From assembly GCA_946405145.1 (NCBI GenBank), contig CAMJGE010000005.1, forward strand, positions 82,276 through 146,275: a DNA stretch of 64,000 bases, given 5' to 3'. Source of the DNA: an uncultured Prevotella sp. (GTDB taxonomy: Bacteria; Bacteroidota; Bacteroidia; Bacteroidales; Bacteroidaceae). Both the position numbers and the translations under genes were made by a program. Shown one piece after another: positions 41,590 through 52,400 of the stretch (the stretch's first letter is position 1; each line of letters starts with the position of its first letter). A model generated the notes under the pieces. It was not told where the DNA came from. It worked only from the letters and a program-made list of their open reading frames with translations, and did not search any database.

Positions 41590-43371
41590 ATGGACCATAT
41601 AAGAAACTTCTGTATCATCGCCCATATCGACCACGGTAAGTCAACCCTGGCCGACCGTTTGCTGGAATTCACTAAGACCATTCAAGTCACTGAAGGTCAG
41701 ATGCTTGATGATATGGATTTGGAGCGTGAGCGCGGTATCACCATTAAGAGTCATGCCATCCAGATGGAGTATATGTATCAGGGTGAGAAGTATATTCTTA
41801 ATCTGATCGACACCCCGGGACATGTGGACTTCTCTTACGAGGTGTCGCGCTCGATAGCCGCCTGCGAAGGTGCGCTGCTGGTGGTGGATGCCACCCAGGG
41901 CGTTCAGGCGCAGACCATCTCCAACCTCTATATGGCTATCGATCATGACCTGGAGATCATCCCTGTCATCAATAAGATAGACATGCCTTCAGCCATGCCA
42001 GATGAGGTGGAGGATGAGATCATCGACCTGATCGGTTGCGATCGCTCCGACATCATCCGTGCCTCAGGTAAGACAGGCGAGGGGGTAGAGGATATCCTGA
42101 ATGCCGTTGTGGAGCGCATCCCTCATCCCGAGGGCGACGAGCAGGCCCCGTTGCAGGCGCTGATCTTCGACTCCGTGTTCAACTCCTTCCGAGGCATCAT
42201 TGCCTACTTCAAGATTGTCAACGGCTCCATCAAGAGCGGCGATCATGTGAAGTTCTTCAATACCGGTATGGAGTATGATGCCGACGAGATCGGTGTGCTG
42301 AAGATGGACATGATCCCCCGCAAGGAGCTGCACACTGGCGATGTGGGTTATATCATCAGCGGTATCAAGAACTCCAAGGAGGTGAAGGTGGGTGATACCA
42401 TCACGCAGGTGGCCACCCCCTGTAGTGCCGCCATCGAAGGCTTCCAGGAAGTGAAGCCGATGGTGTTCGCGGGTGTCTATCCCATCGATCCCACGGATTA
42501 TGAGAATCTGCGTGCCTCGCTCGAGAAGTTGCAGCTGAACGATGCCTCCCTGACATTCACGCCAGAGAGTTCTGTGGCGCTGGGCTTCGGCTTCCGTTGC
42601 GGCTTCTTAGGACTGCTCCACATGGAGATTGTACAGGAGCGCCTCGACCGCGAGTTTGATATGGATGTCATCACCACCGTGCCCAACGTGTCGTATATGT
42701 GCTACACGAAGCAGGGTGAGGTGAAGGAAGTGCATAATCCCTCAGGACTGCCCGATCTCACGATGATTGAGCATATCGAGGAACCCTATATCCGTGCCTC
42801 TATCATCACCGCAGCCGACTATATCGGTCCCATCATGACGCTCTGTCTCGACAAGCGTGGCGAGCTCATCGATCAGCAGTATGTGTCAGGCAACCGTGTT
42901 GAACTGCATTTCCATCTGCCGCTGGGCGAGATCGTGATCGACTTCTACGACAAGCTGAAGTCCATCTCCAAGGGCTATGCCTCGTTCGACTACCATATCG
43001 ACGGCTTCCGCCCCTCGAAACTTGCCAAGTTGGATATCCTGCTCAACGGCGAACCGGTAGATGCCCTCTCCACGCTGACCCATCAGGATAATGCCGTCAC
43101 CTTTGGCCGGCGGATGTGTGAGAAGCTGAAGGAGCTGATCCCCCGTCAGCAGTTCGATATCGCCATTCAGGCAGCGATCGGCGCCAAGATCATTGCCCGT
43201 GAGACGGTGAAGCAGGTACGCAAGGATGTCACAGCCAAGTGCTATGGCGGTGACGTGAGCCGTAAGCGCAAGCTGCTTGAGAAGCAGAAGCGCGGTAAGA
43301 AACGCATGAAGCAGATCGGCAATGTGGAGGTGCCTCAGAAAGCCTTCCTCGCCGTCCTGAAACTCGACTAA
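41590..43371 (+). CDS. lepA: Elongation factor 4 (ribosomal back-translocase)
   Basis: The protein has 593 residues from ATG 41590; a TTG one codon upstream is less likely. GTPase motifs are G1 [10 protein letters not shown]2/switch RERGITIK, G3 DTPGHVDF and G4 NKID. Domain II, EF-G-like domains and the LepA-specific C-terminal domain ([18 protein letters not shown], then [20 protein letters not shown]) are complete. It is a ribosome-binding GTPase acting in translation under stress. The Crp-like gene follows after 51 bases without a visible terminator. Confidence 0.96.
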   Translation: MDHIRNFCIIAHIDHGKSTLADRLLEFTKTIQVTEGQMLDDMDLERERGITIKSHAIQMEYMYQGEKYILNLIDTPGHVDFSYEVSRSIAACEGALLVVDATQGVQAQTISNLYMAIDHDLEIIPVINKIDMPSAMPDEVEDEIIDLIGCDRSDIIRASGKTGEGVEDILNAVVERIPHPEGDEQAPLQALIFDSVFNSFRGIIAYFKIVNGSIKSGDHVKFFNTGMEYDADEIGVLKMDMIPRKELHTGDVGYIISGIKNSKEVKVGDTITQVATPCSAAIEGFQEVKPMVFAGVYPIDPTDYENLRASLEKLQLNDASLTFTPESSVALGFGFRCGFLGLLHMEIVQERLDREFDMDVITTVPNVSYMCYTKQGEVKEVHNPSGLPDLTMIEHIEEPYIRASIITAADYIGPIMTLCLDKRGELIDQQYVSGNRVELHFHLPLGEIVIDFYDKLKSISKGYASFDYHIDGFRPSKLAKLDILLNGEPVDALSTLTHQDNAVTFGRRMCEKLKELIPRQQFDIAIQAAIGAKIIARETVKQVRKDVTAKCYGGDVSRKRKLLEKQKRGKKRMKQIGNVEVPQKAFLAVLKLD

Positions 43372-43422
43372 GCATAGAATCAATAACATAATTAAGAAAC
43401 TAAAGGCCCCAAATTAGGAATT

Positions 43423-44025
43423 ATGCCAAACATTAGCATTACTACGAGAGACGTGGCGCGCGAATTAGCCCGTCGTTACAGCACGATGACGCACGATGAG
43501 CTCGATATGCTCGAGAGCATCCTGGTGCCCATGAAGTTTGCGAAGAACGAGTTTATTCTTCGTGAAGGAGAGATCTGTACCAACATTTACTGGGTTGTAA
43601 AGGGCTTGGTACGCCAGTTCTATTTCAAGAACGACAAGGAGCTCACCGAGTACATGGCCACCGAAAACAATATCGTGATGTGTATCGAGAGCCTCTTTCG
43701 CGAGCAGCCTACTAAATTACAGATCAAAGCACTGGAGCCCACCATCCTCATTGCCTTGCCCAAGGCCGACCTTGAGGCAGTAGCCATGAAGAGTGTGAAC
43801 ATCCAGATCCTGTATCGTAAGATACTCGAAGAGTCGCTGATCCTAAGTCAGCATCATGCCGACATGCTCCGTTTCGAGAGCGCACAGGACCGTTATCAGA
43901 AACTGGTGAAGAATCAGCCCCAGCTGGTGCTCCGTGCCCCGTTGGTGTATATCGCCAGCTATCTGCAGATGACACCCGAGACGCTCTCCCGTGTCCGCAC
44001 CGCCACCCTGATGGACGACAAGTAA
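43423..44025 (+). CDS. Crp/Fnr-family transcriptional regulator
   Basis: The protein has 200 residues. A cyclic-nucleotide-binding-like beta barrel occupies about 20-125 (EFILREGEICTNIYWVVKGL, TLIALPKADLEAVAM region). The C-terminal helix-turn-helix is at about 165-195 (VYIASYLQMTPETLSRVRT). No CxxC or FNR-type cysteine cluster is seen, and the cAMP-binding RxS motif is not obvious, so the ligand is unknown. It probably shares a transcript with lepA and ends at the hairpin at 44055. Confidence 0.85.
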   Translation: MPNISITTRDVARELARRYSTMTHDELDMLESILVPMKFAKNEFILREGEICTNIYWVVKGLVRQFYFKNDKELTEYMATENNIVMCIESLFREQPTKLQIKALEPTILIALPKADLEAVAMKSVNIQILYRKILEESLILSQHHADMLRFESAQDRYQKLVKNQPQLVLRAPLVYIASYLQMTPETLSRVRTATLMDDK

Positions 44026-44054
44026 GAGTTCTTACACCCTCTCTTATAATTATT

Positions 44055-44089
44055 AAGGTACGCGCGACTTTGTGCGTACCTTATTTATT
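44055..44089 (+). terminator. Intrinsic terminator after the Crp-like gene
   Basis: AAGGTACGC (44055-44063) pairs perfectly with GCGTACCTT (44074-44082), followed by ATTTATTTG. Confidence 0.8.
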
Positions 44090-44130
44090 TGCACAGGGAA
44101 TCAGGAACGATGTACTCTTAAACCAGCATT

Positions 44131-44196
44131 TGCTAGATTTAATTTTAGAACTTGCTGGATTTAAATGTAACAATTGCTAGAATTAAATGTAGTAAA
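44131..44196. repeat. 22-bp direct repeat, three copies, in a convergent intergenic gap
   Basis: TGCTAGATTTAATTTTAGAA at 44131, TGCTGGATTTAAATGTAACA at 44153 and TGCTAGAATTAAATGTAGTA at 44175: period 22. It lies between two gene ends, where no promoter is needed. The remaining bases to 44250 show nothing else except a lone CCTAGGA. Confidence 0.75.
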
Positions 44197-44249
44197 GAGA
44201 GAAACACGATCCCTAGGAACACGGGATGGGATATGAAGCCGTTGGTGAA

Positions 44250-45722
44250 CTAATGCCGTTGGAGGGTGATGGCGTGGTCGATGACGGAGGGGAGCTCTTC
44301 CTGGTAGTGGGTGACGAAGATGAGGGTCTTGTCAGGACGCTGGCAGAAGGTCTCGATGACATCATTCACCAGACGGCGGTTGTAGTTGTCAAGTCCGTGA
44401 AGGGGCTCGTCGAGAATCAGCAGGTCGGGGTCTTTGACAAAGGCTCTGGCTAGGAGCACCAGACGCTGTTCGCCACTCGACATCTTCAGGAAGGTGCGCT
44501 CGGCGAGGTGACCGATGCCAAAGACATCCATCCATTGGCGACAGATGTCGTATTCTGCCTCTTTGGGCTTGGCATAGAGACCGATGGTGTCTTGCAGTCC
44601 ACTGGCTACGATACGGATAGCGGGGATGTCTTGGCGGTAGCTGCGGTGCATCTCTGGCGACACGTAGCCGATATGCTTCTTGATGTCCCAGATGCTGTTG
44701 CCGCTGCCTCGTTTGTGTCCGAAGAGTGTGATGTCGCAGGCATAGCGCTGTGGATTGTCGGCACAGACGAGTGAGAGCAGGGTGGATTTGCCACTGCCGT
44801 TCTGACCAGAGAGTGCCCAACGTTCGCCCTGGTTGACGGTCCAGGTGAGGTCTTTCAGGATGGTCCGGCTGCCATAGCGAATGGAAACATCCTTAAATTC
44901 AATAACCGGTAACCAATAACCAATAACTGTTTTTTCTTCCTCCGGCTTCTGCCCTTCGGGCAGTTCGGTTATTGGATAACGGTTATTGGTTATTGGTTCA
45001 CGGTTATTGTCAAAAGTCTCTTTGGAGACTTTTGGTAGCACGTGCATGTCGCGGACTTCCACGACGTGGGTGATGAAGTCGGGGATCTCATCATACCTTG
45101 AGAGCACGAGGATGATCTGCAGGTGACGTTCCTCAGAAAGGGTTGCCAGGAGCTCCTTCAGCTGGTCGCGTGTCTCGGCATCGAGTCCGATAAAGGGGTT
45201 GTCCATGATGAGGACACGGGGATCGGTAAAGAGTGAGGAGGCTAACTTGAACTTGCGGAGTTCGCCACTCGAAAGGAGGATGATATATTTGTCGAGAAGT
45301 GACTCGAGATGAAACAGCTTGTAGATATGCTGCTGGAGGGCACGACGCTCTGGGGTGTCGGTGCCTGCCAGCTGGTAGGCTTCCTCAAGCTTGGAGGCAA
45401 CAATTGGTGTCTCCTCGTCGATCTCCATCTGGTTCCAGCGCTGCTGCAAGAAGTAAGTCCTGTCGTTGTCGCCACCATAGGTATCACGGAAGGAGATATA
45501 CTTGATATTGTCGTAGGGGGCATCGAAACCGTAGGTCACCATATTGGGGAATGCGGGGTGGCGCCCGGTGATGATATCAACGAACATCGACTTGCCGGCA
45601 CCATTACGTCCGACGATGGCGATGTGCTCCCTCTCTTCAAGGGTGAAGTCAACGGGTTCTGCCATCGACCACTCCGGCTTGCGCGCCATCGCGTTCTTTA
45701 CACAAATAGTCTTCATTCTCAT
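44250..45722 (-). CDS. Double ABC-type ATPase (ModF/PhrA-like) with palindromic insert in the linker
   Basis: The protein has 490 residues with two ABC modules. Module 1: Walker A GRNGAGKS (38-45), signature LSSGE (150-154), Walker B RVLIMDNP where the catalytic Glu is replaced by Asn. Module 2: Walker A GQNGSGKST (about 307-315), signature MSSGEQR, Walker B LLILDEP and switch His in FVTHYQEE. No transmembrane segment is present. The layout resembles ModF/PhrA rather than EF3-like ABC-F proteins; its role is unclear. Residues about 230-276 between the modules are encoded by palindromic element C2. It is the last gene of the secA operon. Confidence 0.82.
   Translation of the reverse strand: MRMKTICVKNAMARKPEWSMAEPVDFTLEEREHIAIVGRNGAGKSMFVDIITGRHPAFPNMVTYGFDAPYDNIKYISFRDTYGGDNDRTYFLQQRWNQMEIDEETPIVASKLEEAYQLAGTDTPERRALQQHIYKLFHLESLLDKYIILLSSGELRKFKLASSLFTDPRVLIMDNPFIGLDAETRDQLKELLATLSEERHLQIILVLSRYDEIPDFITHVVEVRDMHVLPKVSKETFDNNREPITNNRYPITELPEGQKPEEEKTVIGYWLPVIEFKDVSIRYGSRTILKDLTWTVNQGERWALSGQNGSGKSTLLSLVCADNPQRYACDITLFGHKRGSGNSIWDIKKHIGYVSPEMHRSYRQDIPAIRIVASGLQDTIGLYAKPKEAEYDICRQWMDVFGIGHLAERTFLKMSSGEQRLVLLARAFVKDPDLLILDEPLHGLDNYNRRLVNDVIETFCQRPDKTLIFVTHYQEELPSVIDHAITLQRH
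44900..45034 (-). repeat. Family C palindromic element inside the ABC ATPase gene, copy C2
   Basis: Arms of 32 bp (44900-44931 and 44978-45009) are inverted copies matching at 29 of 32 positions. A small perfect hairpin, CTGCCC-TTC-GGGCAG (44949-44963), sits at the centre. Outside, CAAAAGTCTC-TTTG-GAGACTTTTG (45011-45034) matches the flanking hairpin of C1. Coding-strand translation reads DNNREPITNNRYPI and TVIGYWLPVIE. Confidence 0.9.
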
Positions 45723-45732
45723 TTTCCCGTTG

Positions 45733-46287
45733 CTATTTTTTTACTTTATTCGGATTCTTGTTCACAAAATCCTTCCAGCCTCTGTATTTTACTTCGCTCT
45801 CGGGGCGCCCCATCTGCAGATAGTGGCAGTAGGCTGCGGCGAGGGCATCGGTGGCATCCATAAACTTACCCATCTCCTCGTTGGGAATCTTCAGCAGGCG
45901 TTGCAGCATGCCAGCCACCTGCTCCTTGGAGGCTGAGCCGGTGCCCGTGAGTGCCATCTTGATCTTCATAGGCGCATATTCGTGGATGGGTACGCCGTGA
46001 TGGATGGCGGCAGCGATGGCTGTGCCTTGGGCACGCCCTAACTTCAGCATCGACTGTACGTTTTTGCCGAAGAAGGGGGCTTCGATAGCCATCTCGTCAG
46101 GCAGGTAGCCGTCGATGATACCTGTGACGCGTTCGAAGATATGTCCCAGTTTCATATAGGCATCAGGGAACTTGCGCAGGTCGATCACACCCATGGTGAT
46201 CATCTGCGCTTTTCCATCTACAACCTTCAGAAGCCCGTAGCCCATCAGGTTGGTTCCAGGGTCGATACCTAAGATGATTTTTTCCAT
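45733..46287 (-). CDS. ruvC: Holliday junction resolvase RuvC
   Basis: The protein has 184 residues. It cleaves Holliday junctions with RuvAB. The acidic catalytic set is visible: Asp in [14 protein letters not shown] at the start, Glu in [15 protein letters not shown] and Asp residues in [15 protein letters not shown]. The length is normal. It lies 6 bases after feoB and 10 bases before the double ABC ATPase, an unrelated neighbourhood that only suggests co-transcription. Confidence 0.95.
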   Translation of the reverse strand: MEKIILGIDPGTNLMGYGLLKVVDGKAQMITMGVIDLRKFPDAYMKLGHIFERVTGIIDGYLPDEMAIEAPFFGKNVQSMLKLGRAQGTAIAAAIHHGVPIHEYAPMKIKMALTGTGSASKEQVAGMLQRLLKIPNEEMGKFMDATDALAAAYCHYLQMGRPESEVKYRGWKDFVNKNPNKVKK

Positions 46288-46293
46288 TAAACG

Positions 46294-48717
46294 TTAACCA
46301 ATAAACAATCTTCCGATTTGGAAGACGAGGGCGGAGGCGAGCCAGGCGACAGCGGTGGTGTAGCCTGCGGCGAAGAGAGCCCAGCGCCAGGAGCCCGTCT
46401 CACTCTTGATGGCGGCAACGGTGGCGATGCAGGGGAAGTAGAGCAATATAAAAATAAGGTACGCATAAGCTGCCAGAGGGGTGATGCCTTCCTTGGTCAT
46501 CATCTGGCGCAGACGGGTATATTTCTCCGAATCGTCGCTGAATGTGTCATCGTCGCCAAAGGAGTCGTCGCCACTGTAGAGCACACCGATGGTGGAGGCT
46601 ACAATCTCCTTGGCACCTACACCAGCCAACAGCGACACATCGAGTTTCCAGTTGAAGCCCTGCGGCTCGAAGATGGGCTCTATGGTCTTACCCATGCGAC
46701 CGATATAGCTCTGCTCCTGTTGTTGCGGCACGTCGAGCGCTTCGTTGTGGGGATAGTAGCCCAGTGCCCAGACGATGATAGAGGCTACCAGGATGATGCC
46801 ACCCATCTTCTTGAGATACTCCTTACCTTTCTCCCAGGTGTGACGCCAGATGGCTCTTGGTGTCGGCCAGCGGTAGGGTGGGAGCTCCATCACGAACGGG
46901 GTGTCCTCACCCTTGATGACCAGTGAGGAGAATACCTTACTGACAATCACGGATATCAGGATGCCGATGGCATAGAGTGACAGCAGTACCCAAGAACGGT
47001 ATTGCAGCGAGAAGAAGGTGCCGGCTATCATAATATAAATAGGTAGGCGGGCAGAACAGCTCATGAAGGGCAGGATCATCATTGTGATGATGCGTGAACG
47101 ACGGCTCTCAATGGTGCGTGTTGCCATGATGGCAGGCACATTGCAGCCGAAGCCCATGATGAGCGGAATGAAAGACTTGCCATGAAGTCCCATCTTGTGC
47201 ATCAGCTTATCCATGATGAAGGCGGCACGAGCCATATAGCCTGAATCCTCCATCAGTGAGATGAAGAAGTAGAGGATGAGGATCTGGGGCAGGAAGACAA
47301 TCACGGAGCCTACACCACCCACGACACCATCTACCAGCATCGCCTTCAGCGGACCGTCTGCCATCGTCTCACTGATCTGGTCACCCAACCAGGCTACACC
47401 TTCGTCGATCCAGTCCATCGGATACTGGCCCAGTGAGAAGGTGACTTCAAACATCACGTAGAGCATGAGGAAGAAGATGGGGAATCCCAGGTACTTATGC
47501 GAGAGCAACCAGTCGATCCTATGGGTTGTCTTATAAGTGTCTTCCTTAGAGCCTGTCTTGAATCTCGCCTCTTTCAGCGCGCCGTTGATAAAGCCGTATT
47601 TGGCATCCATGATGGCTGTCTCGGCATCGGTTTTCGTCTCTTCCAACACACGGGCTGCCGCCTTCACACGGGCTGCCATCAGCTGTTTGCGCTCCTCCGT
47701 ACGATCTTCGCCTGCCATGTGCTGTTCCACATAGTCGATGATATGTGAGTCGTTCTCCAGCATCTTGATGGCGAGGTAACGGGTGGAGTAGCGCTGACGG
47801 ATATGCTCGTCGGCCTTCAGGTATTTCTGGATATGCGCGATACCGGCTTCTATCTCGTGACCATAGTTGATATGGAGGTGACGGGTGGTCTTGTCGGTGT
47901 TCTCATAGACCTGGATGACTGCCTTGAACAGTTCCTTGACACCCATGCCGCTCTTAAACGACGTGGGGATCATCGGCATACCGAACAGGGTGCTGAGGGT
48001 GGGGATATCCACCCGGTCGCCACGACGTTCGAACTCATCATACATGTTCAGGGCACAGACCATACGGATGTTCATATCCACCAGCTGGGTGGTGAGGTAG
48101 AGGTTGCGCTCCAGATTGGAGGCATCGACGATGTTGATCACCACATCGGGGATCTGTTCGGTGAGATGACTACGTACATATAGCTCCTCTGGCGAATAGC
48201 AGGAGAGGGAGTAGGTGCCTGGCAGATCGACCAGGTTGAACTCATAGCCGAAGTAGGAGGCATGGGCCTCAGAGGCATCGACGGTGACACCGCTGTAGTT
48301 GCCTACATGTCCGTGGGCACCACTGGCATAGTTGAAGAGTGAGGTCTTACCACAGTTGGGATTGCCTACCAGCGCCACATTGATGGTACGGCGCTTCTGT
48401 AGGGCGATATGCTGCAGGAAGTCGTCCTGATGGTCTGCTTCATTGATGGGAGGGGCAACCGTCGTCTTGGGCTGTTCCTGCTGTCGGGCCTCTTCCTCGG
48501 TGATGACCTCGATCATATCTGCCTCCTGATGGCGGAGCGATACCTCGTAGCCCATCAGCTTGTATTTCACGGGGTCTTGCAGGGGGGCATTCAACAGCAC
48601 TTCCACCTTTTTACCTTTCACGAAACCCATCTCAATGATGCGCTTACGGAAGCCACCGTGACCTAATACCTTGACGATAACGCCACTTTCACCAGTGTTT
48701 AATTCTGAGAGTTTCAT
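46294..48717 (-). CDS. feoB: Ferrous iron transporter, FeoA-FeoB fusion
   Basis: The protein has 807 residues. Residues 1-75 form an SH3-like FeoA domain (KLSELNTGESGVIVKVLGHG). The G-protein domain starts near 112 with NVALVGNPNCGKTSLFN, GNYSGVTVD and DLPGTYSLS, and continues to NMYDE. The membrane part has about eight to ten helices, including the Gate motifs RIITMMILPFMSCSARLPIY and SLLAGVGAKEIVASTIGVL (each slightly abbreviated). It imports Fe2+ across the inner membrane. FeoA fusion is usual in Bacteroidota. The last residues FIG and the stop lie in a fragment resembling family C (TTATTGGTTAACG). Confidence 0.95.
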   Translation of the reverse strand: MKLSELNTGESGVIVKVLGHGGFRKRIIEMGFVKGKKVEVLLNAPLQDPVKYKLMGYEVSLRHQEADMIEVITEEEARQQEQPKTTVAPPINEADHQDDFLQHIALQKRRTINVALVGNPNCGKTSLFNYASGAHGHVGNYSGVTVDASEAHASYFGYEFNLVDLPGTYSLSCYSPEELYVRSHLTEQIPDVVINIVDASNLERNLYLTTQLVDMNIRMVCALNMYDEFERRGDRVDIPTLSTLFGMPMIPTSFKSGMGVKELFKAVIQVYENTDKTTRHLHINYGHEIEAGIAHIQKYLKADEHIRQRYSTRYLAIKMLENDSHIIDYVEQHMAGEDRTEERKQLMAARVKAAARVLEETKTDAETAIMDAKYGFINGALKEARFKTGSKEDTYKTTHRIDWLLSHKYLGFPIFFLMLYVMFEVTFSLGQYPMDWIDEGVAWLGDQISETMADGPLKAMLVDGVVGGVGSVIVFLPQILILYFFISLMEDSGYMARAAFIMDKLMHKMGLHGKSFIPLIMGFGCNVPAIMATRTIESRRSRIITMMILPFMSCSARLPIYIMIAGTFFSLQYRSWVLLSLYAIGILISVIVSKVFSSLVIKGEDTPFVMELPPYRWPTPRAIWRHTWEKGKEYLKKMGGIILVASIIVWALGYYPHNEALDVPQQQEQSYIGRMGKTIEPIFEPQGFNWKLDVSLLAGVGAKEIVASTIGVLYSGDDSFGDDDTFSDDSEKYTRLRQMMTKEGITPLAAYAYLIFILLYFPCIATVAAIKSETGSWRWALFAAGYTTAVAWLASALVFQIGRLFIG

Positions 48718-48720
48718 GTG

Positions 48721-49428
48721 TTATTCTGTTTCCTGATCGAAATAGTTCTCTAATTCTGTTTTGGCACTGCCGTTCTCGTTCGACAGGTCTTTGATGATAT
48801 GTCCTTTCTCAAGCAGGGTGATGCGGGTGGAGATGTCAACCGTGTGCTGCAGGTTGTGACTGGATATCAGAATCGTGGCACCAGTCTGCTGACGATACTC
48901 CTTGAGTTCGTGCTTCAGGATGTTCTGACTCGAAGGGTCGAGGAAGTTGAAGGGCTCATCGAGGATCACCAGCTTGGGACGATTGAAGAGGGCTGACATG
49001 ATGCCTACCTTTTGCTTGTTACCAGCAGAGAGGTTGCGGATGAGTTTCTTGTGTCCGAAGATCTCGCCACCAGCGAGTTTCTCGAAGTCCTTCAGACGTT
49101 CATCAACAGCCTCCTGTGTCATGTTGGTGATCTTGCCGATAAAGGCGAAATACTCTTCCGGGGTGAGGAAGTCGATGAGGAAGCCCTCGTCGATATAGGC
49201 ACCTGTTGAGGCTTTCCAGCCTTCTGACGCTGCGGGATTGATGTCGTCGAGCAGCACCTCGCCTGCATCAGGCTTCAACAGATCGAGCATCATGCGGAAG
49301 AGCGTTGTCTTGCCGGCGCCATTGTTACCCACTAAACCAAGGATATCCCCGTCGTTGATGGTCAACGAGGGGATATCGCATGCTATTGTCTCACCGAACT
49401 GCTTCTGTAAATTGCTGATTGTAATCAT
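48721..49428 (-). CDS. ABC transporter ATP-binding protein
   Basis: The protein has 235 residues, one ABC module: Walker A GNNGAGKTT (about 35-43), Q-loop region TGAYIDEGFL, signature LSAGNKQKVG, Walker B LVILDEPF and the H-loop SSHNLQHT. The pattern matches ATPases of ABC-2-type exporters (CcmA/YhaQ-like). No permease gene is adjacent, so the partner must lie elsewhere. It sits between secA (3-base gap) and feoB (3-base gap). Confidence 0.88.
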   Translation of the reverse strand: MITISNLQKQFGETIACDIPSLTINDGDILGLVGNNGAGKTTLFRMMLDLLKPDAGEVLLDDINPAASEGWKASTGAYIDEGFLIDFLTPEEYFAFIGKITNMTQEAVDERLKDFEKLAGGEIFGHKKLIRNLSAGNKQKVGIMSALFNRPKLVILDEPFNFLDPSSQNILKHELKEYRQQTGATILISSHNLQHTVDISTRITLLEKGHIIKDLSNENGSAKTELENYFDQETE

Positions 49429-49431
49429 CGC

Positions 49432-52400
49432 TTATACAATTCCTTTTCCGTGACAGTTCTTGAATTTCTTGCCGCTTCCGCAAGGACAGGGATCGTTACG
49501 ACCTGGCAGCTTGTCCTTGGTAATCGGGGTGCGAGGCTGCTGGGCACGGGTGTCCTGCTGGGCTGCTGCCTGCTGGTTGCGGTCAACCAGCTGTTCCTCG
49601 CCAATCTGCTGCTTGCTCTCTGTGTATTGCTGACGCTGGGTGCGCTGCTCAGGCGCTGCCTCCTGTACCTGCTGCTGCATCTCAGGAATCTGGGCGCGTG
49701 TCAGGATCGAACAGATGCGGTTGTACATCTCGTTGATCATATCGTCCCACACCTTGGCACTCTCCAGCTTGAAGATCAGCAACGGATCCTTCTGCTCGTA
49801 GCTGGCATTCTGTACGGAATGCTTCAGCTCGTCGAGCTGGCGCAGGTTCTCCTTCCAAGAGTCGTCGATGATATGCAGCAGGATGCTCTTCTCGAACTCC
49901 TTCACGACAGACTTCGACTCAGTGTCGTAAGCCTCCTTCAGGTTACAGGGGATATTGAACATACGGCGTCCGTCTGTGAGAGGTACCATGATACGCTCAT
50001 ACATCTGTCCCTGGTTCTCATACACCTGTTTGATGATGGGGTTGGCAACGGTCTGGATACGCTCTGTGCGGCGGTTGAAGTTGCCGATAGCTGCCTGGAA
50101 GGCATTCTCTGTCAGTACCTCACGCGGCTGGTTGATAAACTCCTCGCTGGTGAAGGGCACCTCCATTGCCAGGATATGTAGGAACTCCTCCTTGCAACCC
50201 TGATAGTCGTTGTTCTCAATGATATTCACCACACGGTCCCAGATGATGTTGGCGATATCCATACCGATACGCTCACCCATCAGGGCGTGACGACGCTTCT
50301 CGTAGATCACGGTACGCTGCTTGTTCATCACATCATCGTACTCAATCAGACGCTTACGGATACCGAAGTTGTTCTCCTCCACCTTCTTCTGGGCACGCTC
50401 GATGCTCTTGGAGATCATCGGACTCTCAATCATCTCGCCCTCCTTGAAGCCCAGACGGTCCATCACGGAGGCGATACGCTCTGAGGCGAACAGACGCATC
50501 AGCTTGTCTTCGAGTGATACATAGAAGACGGAAGAACCCGGGTCACCCTGACGTCCGGCACGTCCACGCAACTGGCGATCCACACGACGGCTCTCATGAC
50601 GCTCTGTACCGATGATGGCCAGACCGCCTGCAGCCTTCACCTCAGGTGACAGCTTGATATCGGTACCACGACCTGCCATGTTGGTGGCAATCGTCACAGC
50701 ACCCAGTCCGTTGGTTGACTGACCTGCCAGTGCCACAATGTCGGCCTCCTTCTGGTGGAGCTTGGCGTTCAGCACCTGATGAGGAATCTTTCGCATTGAC
50801 AGCATCTTCGACAGCAACTCAGAGATTTCCACGGAGGTGGTACCTACCAGCGTAGGACGACCGCTCTCACGCATCTTCACAATCTCGTCGATGACGGCGT
50901 TATATTTCTCACGGGCTGTCTTATACACACGGTCGTCCTGGTCGTTACGGATCACAGGACGATTCGTAGGAATCTCCACCACGTCGAGCTTATAGATATC
51001 CCAGAACTCACCTGCCTCTGTAGAAGCTGTACCGGTCATACCTGCCAGTTTGTGATACATGCGGAAGTAGTTCTGCAGGGTGATGGTGGCAAAGGTCTGG
51101 GTGGCAGCTTCTACCTTCACGTGCTCCTTGGCCTCTACAGCCTGGTGCAGTCCGTCACTCCAACGGCGACCTTCCATGATACGGCCTGTCTGCTCATCCA
51201 CAATCTTCACCTCACCATCGATCACCACATACTCGTCGTCCTTATTAAACATACAATAGGCCTTCAGCAACTGCTGCAGGGTATGTACGCGCTCACTCTG
51301 GATGGCGTAGTGGTTCAACAGCTCGTCTTTCTTGTTCAGGCGATCCTCATCAGAGATATTGGCCTCTGCCTCAAGGGCTGAGAGCTCTGAGGTGATGTCG
51401 GGCAATACGAACAGCTCCGCATCGTTCACCTGCTTAGCCAACCAAGCCGTACCCTTATCGGTGAGGTCGCATGAGTTGAGTTTCTCATCCACCACGAAAT
51501 AGAGAGGCTCGATACACTCAGGCATACGACGGTTGTTGTTCTCCATATAGATCTCCTCGGTCTTCAACATACCTGCCTTGATACCTTCCTCAGACAGATA
51601 TTTGATGAGGGGCTTGTTCTTAGGCAGTGCCTTGTGAGAACGGTAGAGCGACAGGAAACCTGCGTCGAGCTTCTCCTGACCATCCTTCTTGTTGCCAGCC
51701 TCCATCAGCTTGTTACCTTCAGTAATCAATGTCTTGGCATCTGCCAGATACTGAGTGGCCAACTGGCGCTGAACACCCACCAGGCGCTCCACCAGAGGCT
51801 GGTATTCCTCAAACATCTGATCGTCGCCCTTGGGCACAGGACCTGAGATGATCAGAGGGGTACGGGCATCATCGATCAACACGGAGTCAACCTCATCGAC
51901 GATGGCGTAGTTATGAGAACGCTGCACCAGGTCGGCAGGTGAGACTGCCATATTGTCACGCAGGTAGTCGAAACCAAACTCATTGTTGGTACCGAAAGTG
52001 ATATCAGCCTGGTAGGCCTTACGACGCTCCTCTGAGTTGGGCTGGTGCTTGTCGATACAGTCCACAGAGAGTCCATGGAACATATAGAGCGGACCCATCC
52101 ACTCGGAGTCACGCTTTGCCAGATAGTCGTTCACTGTTACCACATGTACGCCATTACCTGTCAGTGCATTCAGGAAGACGGGGAGGGTAGCCACGAGGGT
52201 CTTACCTTCACCAGTAGCCATCTCGGCAATCTTTCCCTGATGGAGCACCGTACCGCCGAAGAGCTGTACGTCGTAGTGGATCATTTCCCACTTCAGGTCG
52301 TTACCGCCTGCTGTCCAGTGGTTATGGTAGATAGCCTTGTCGCCATCGATGGTGATAAAATCCTTCTTGGGGTCGGCAGCCAACTCGCGGTCAAAATCGG

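Noticed and set aside
44200..44250. Fifth family A array around the lone CCTAGGA near 44214
   Set aside because: Only one CTAG is present with no copies 9 bp away.
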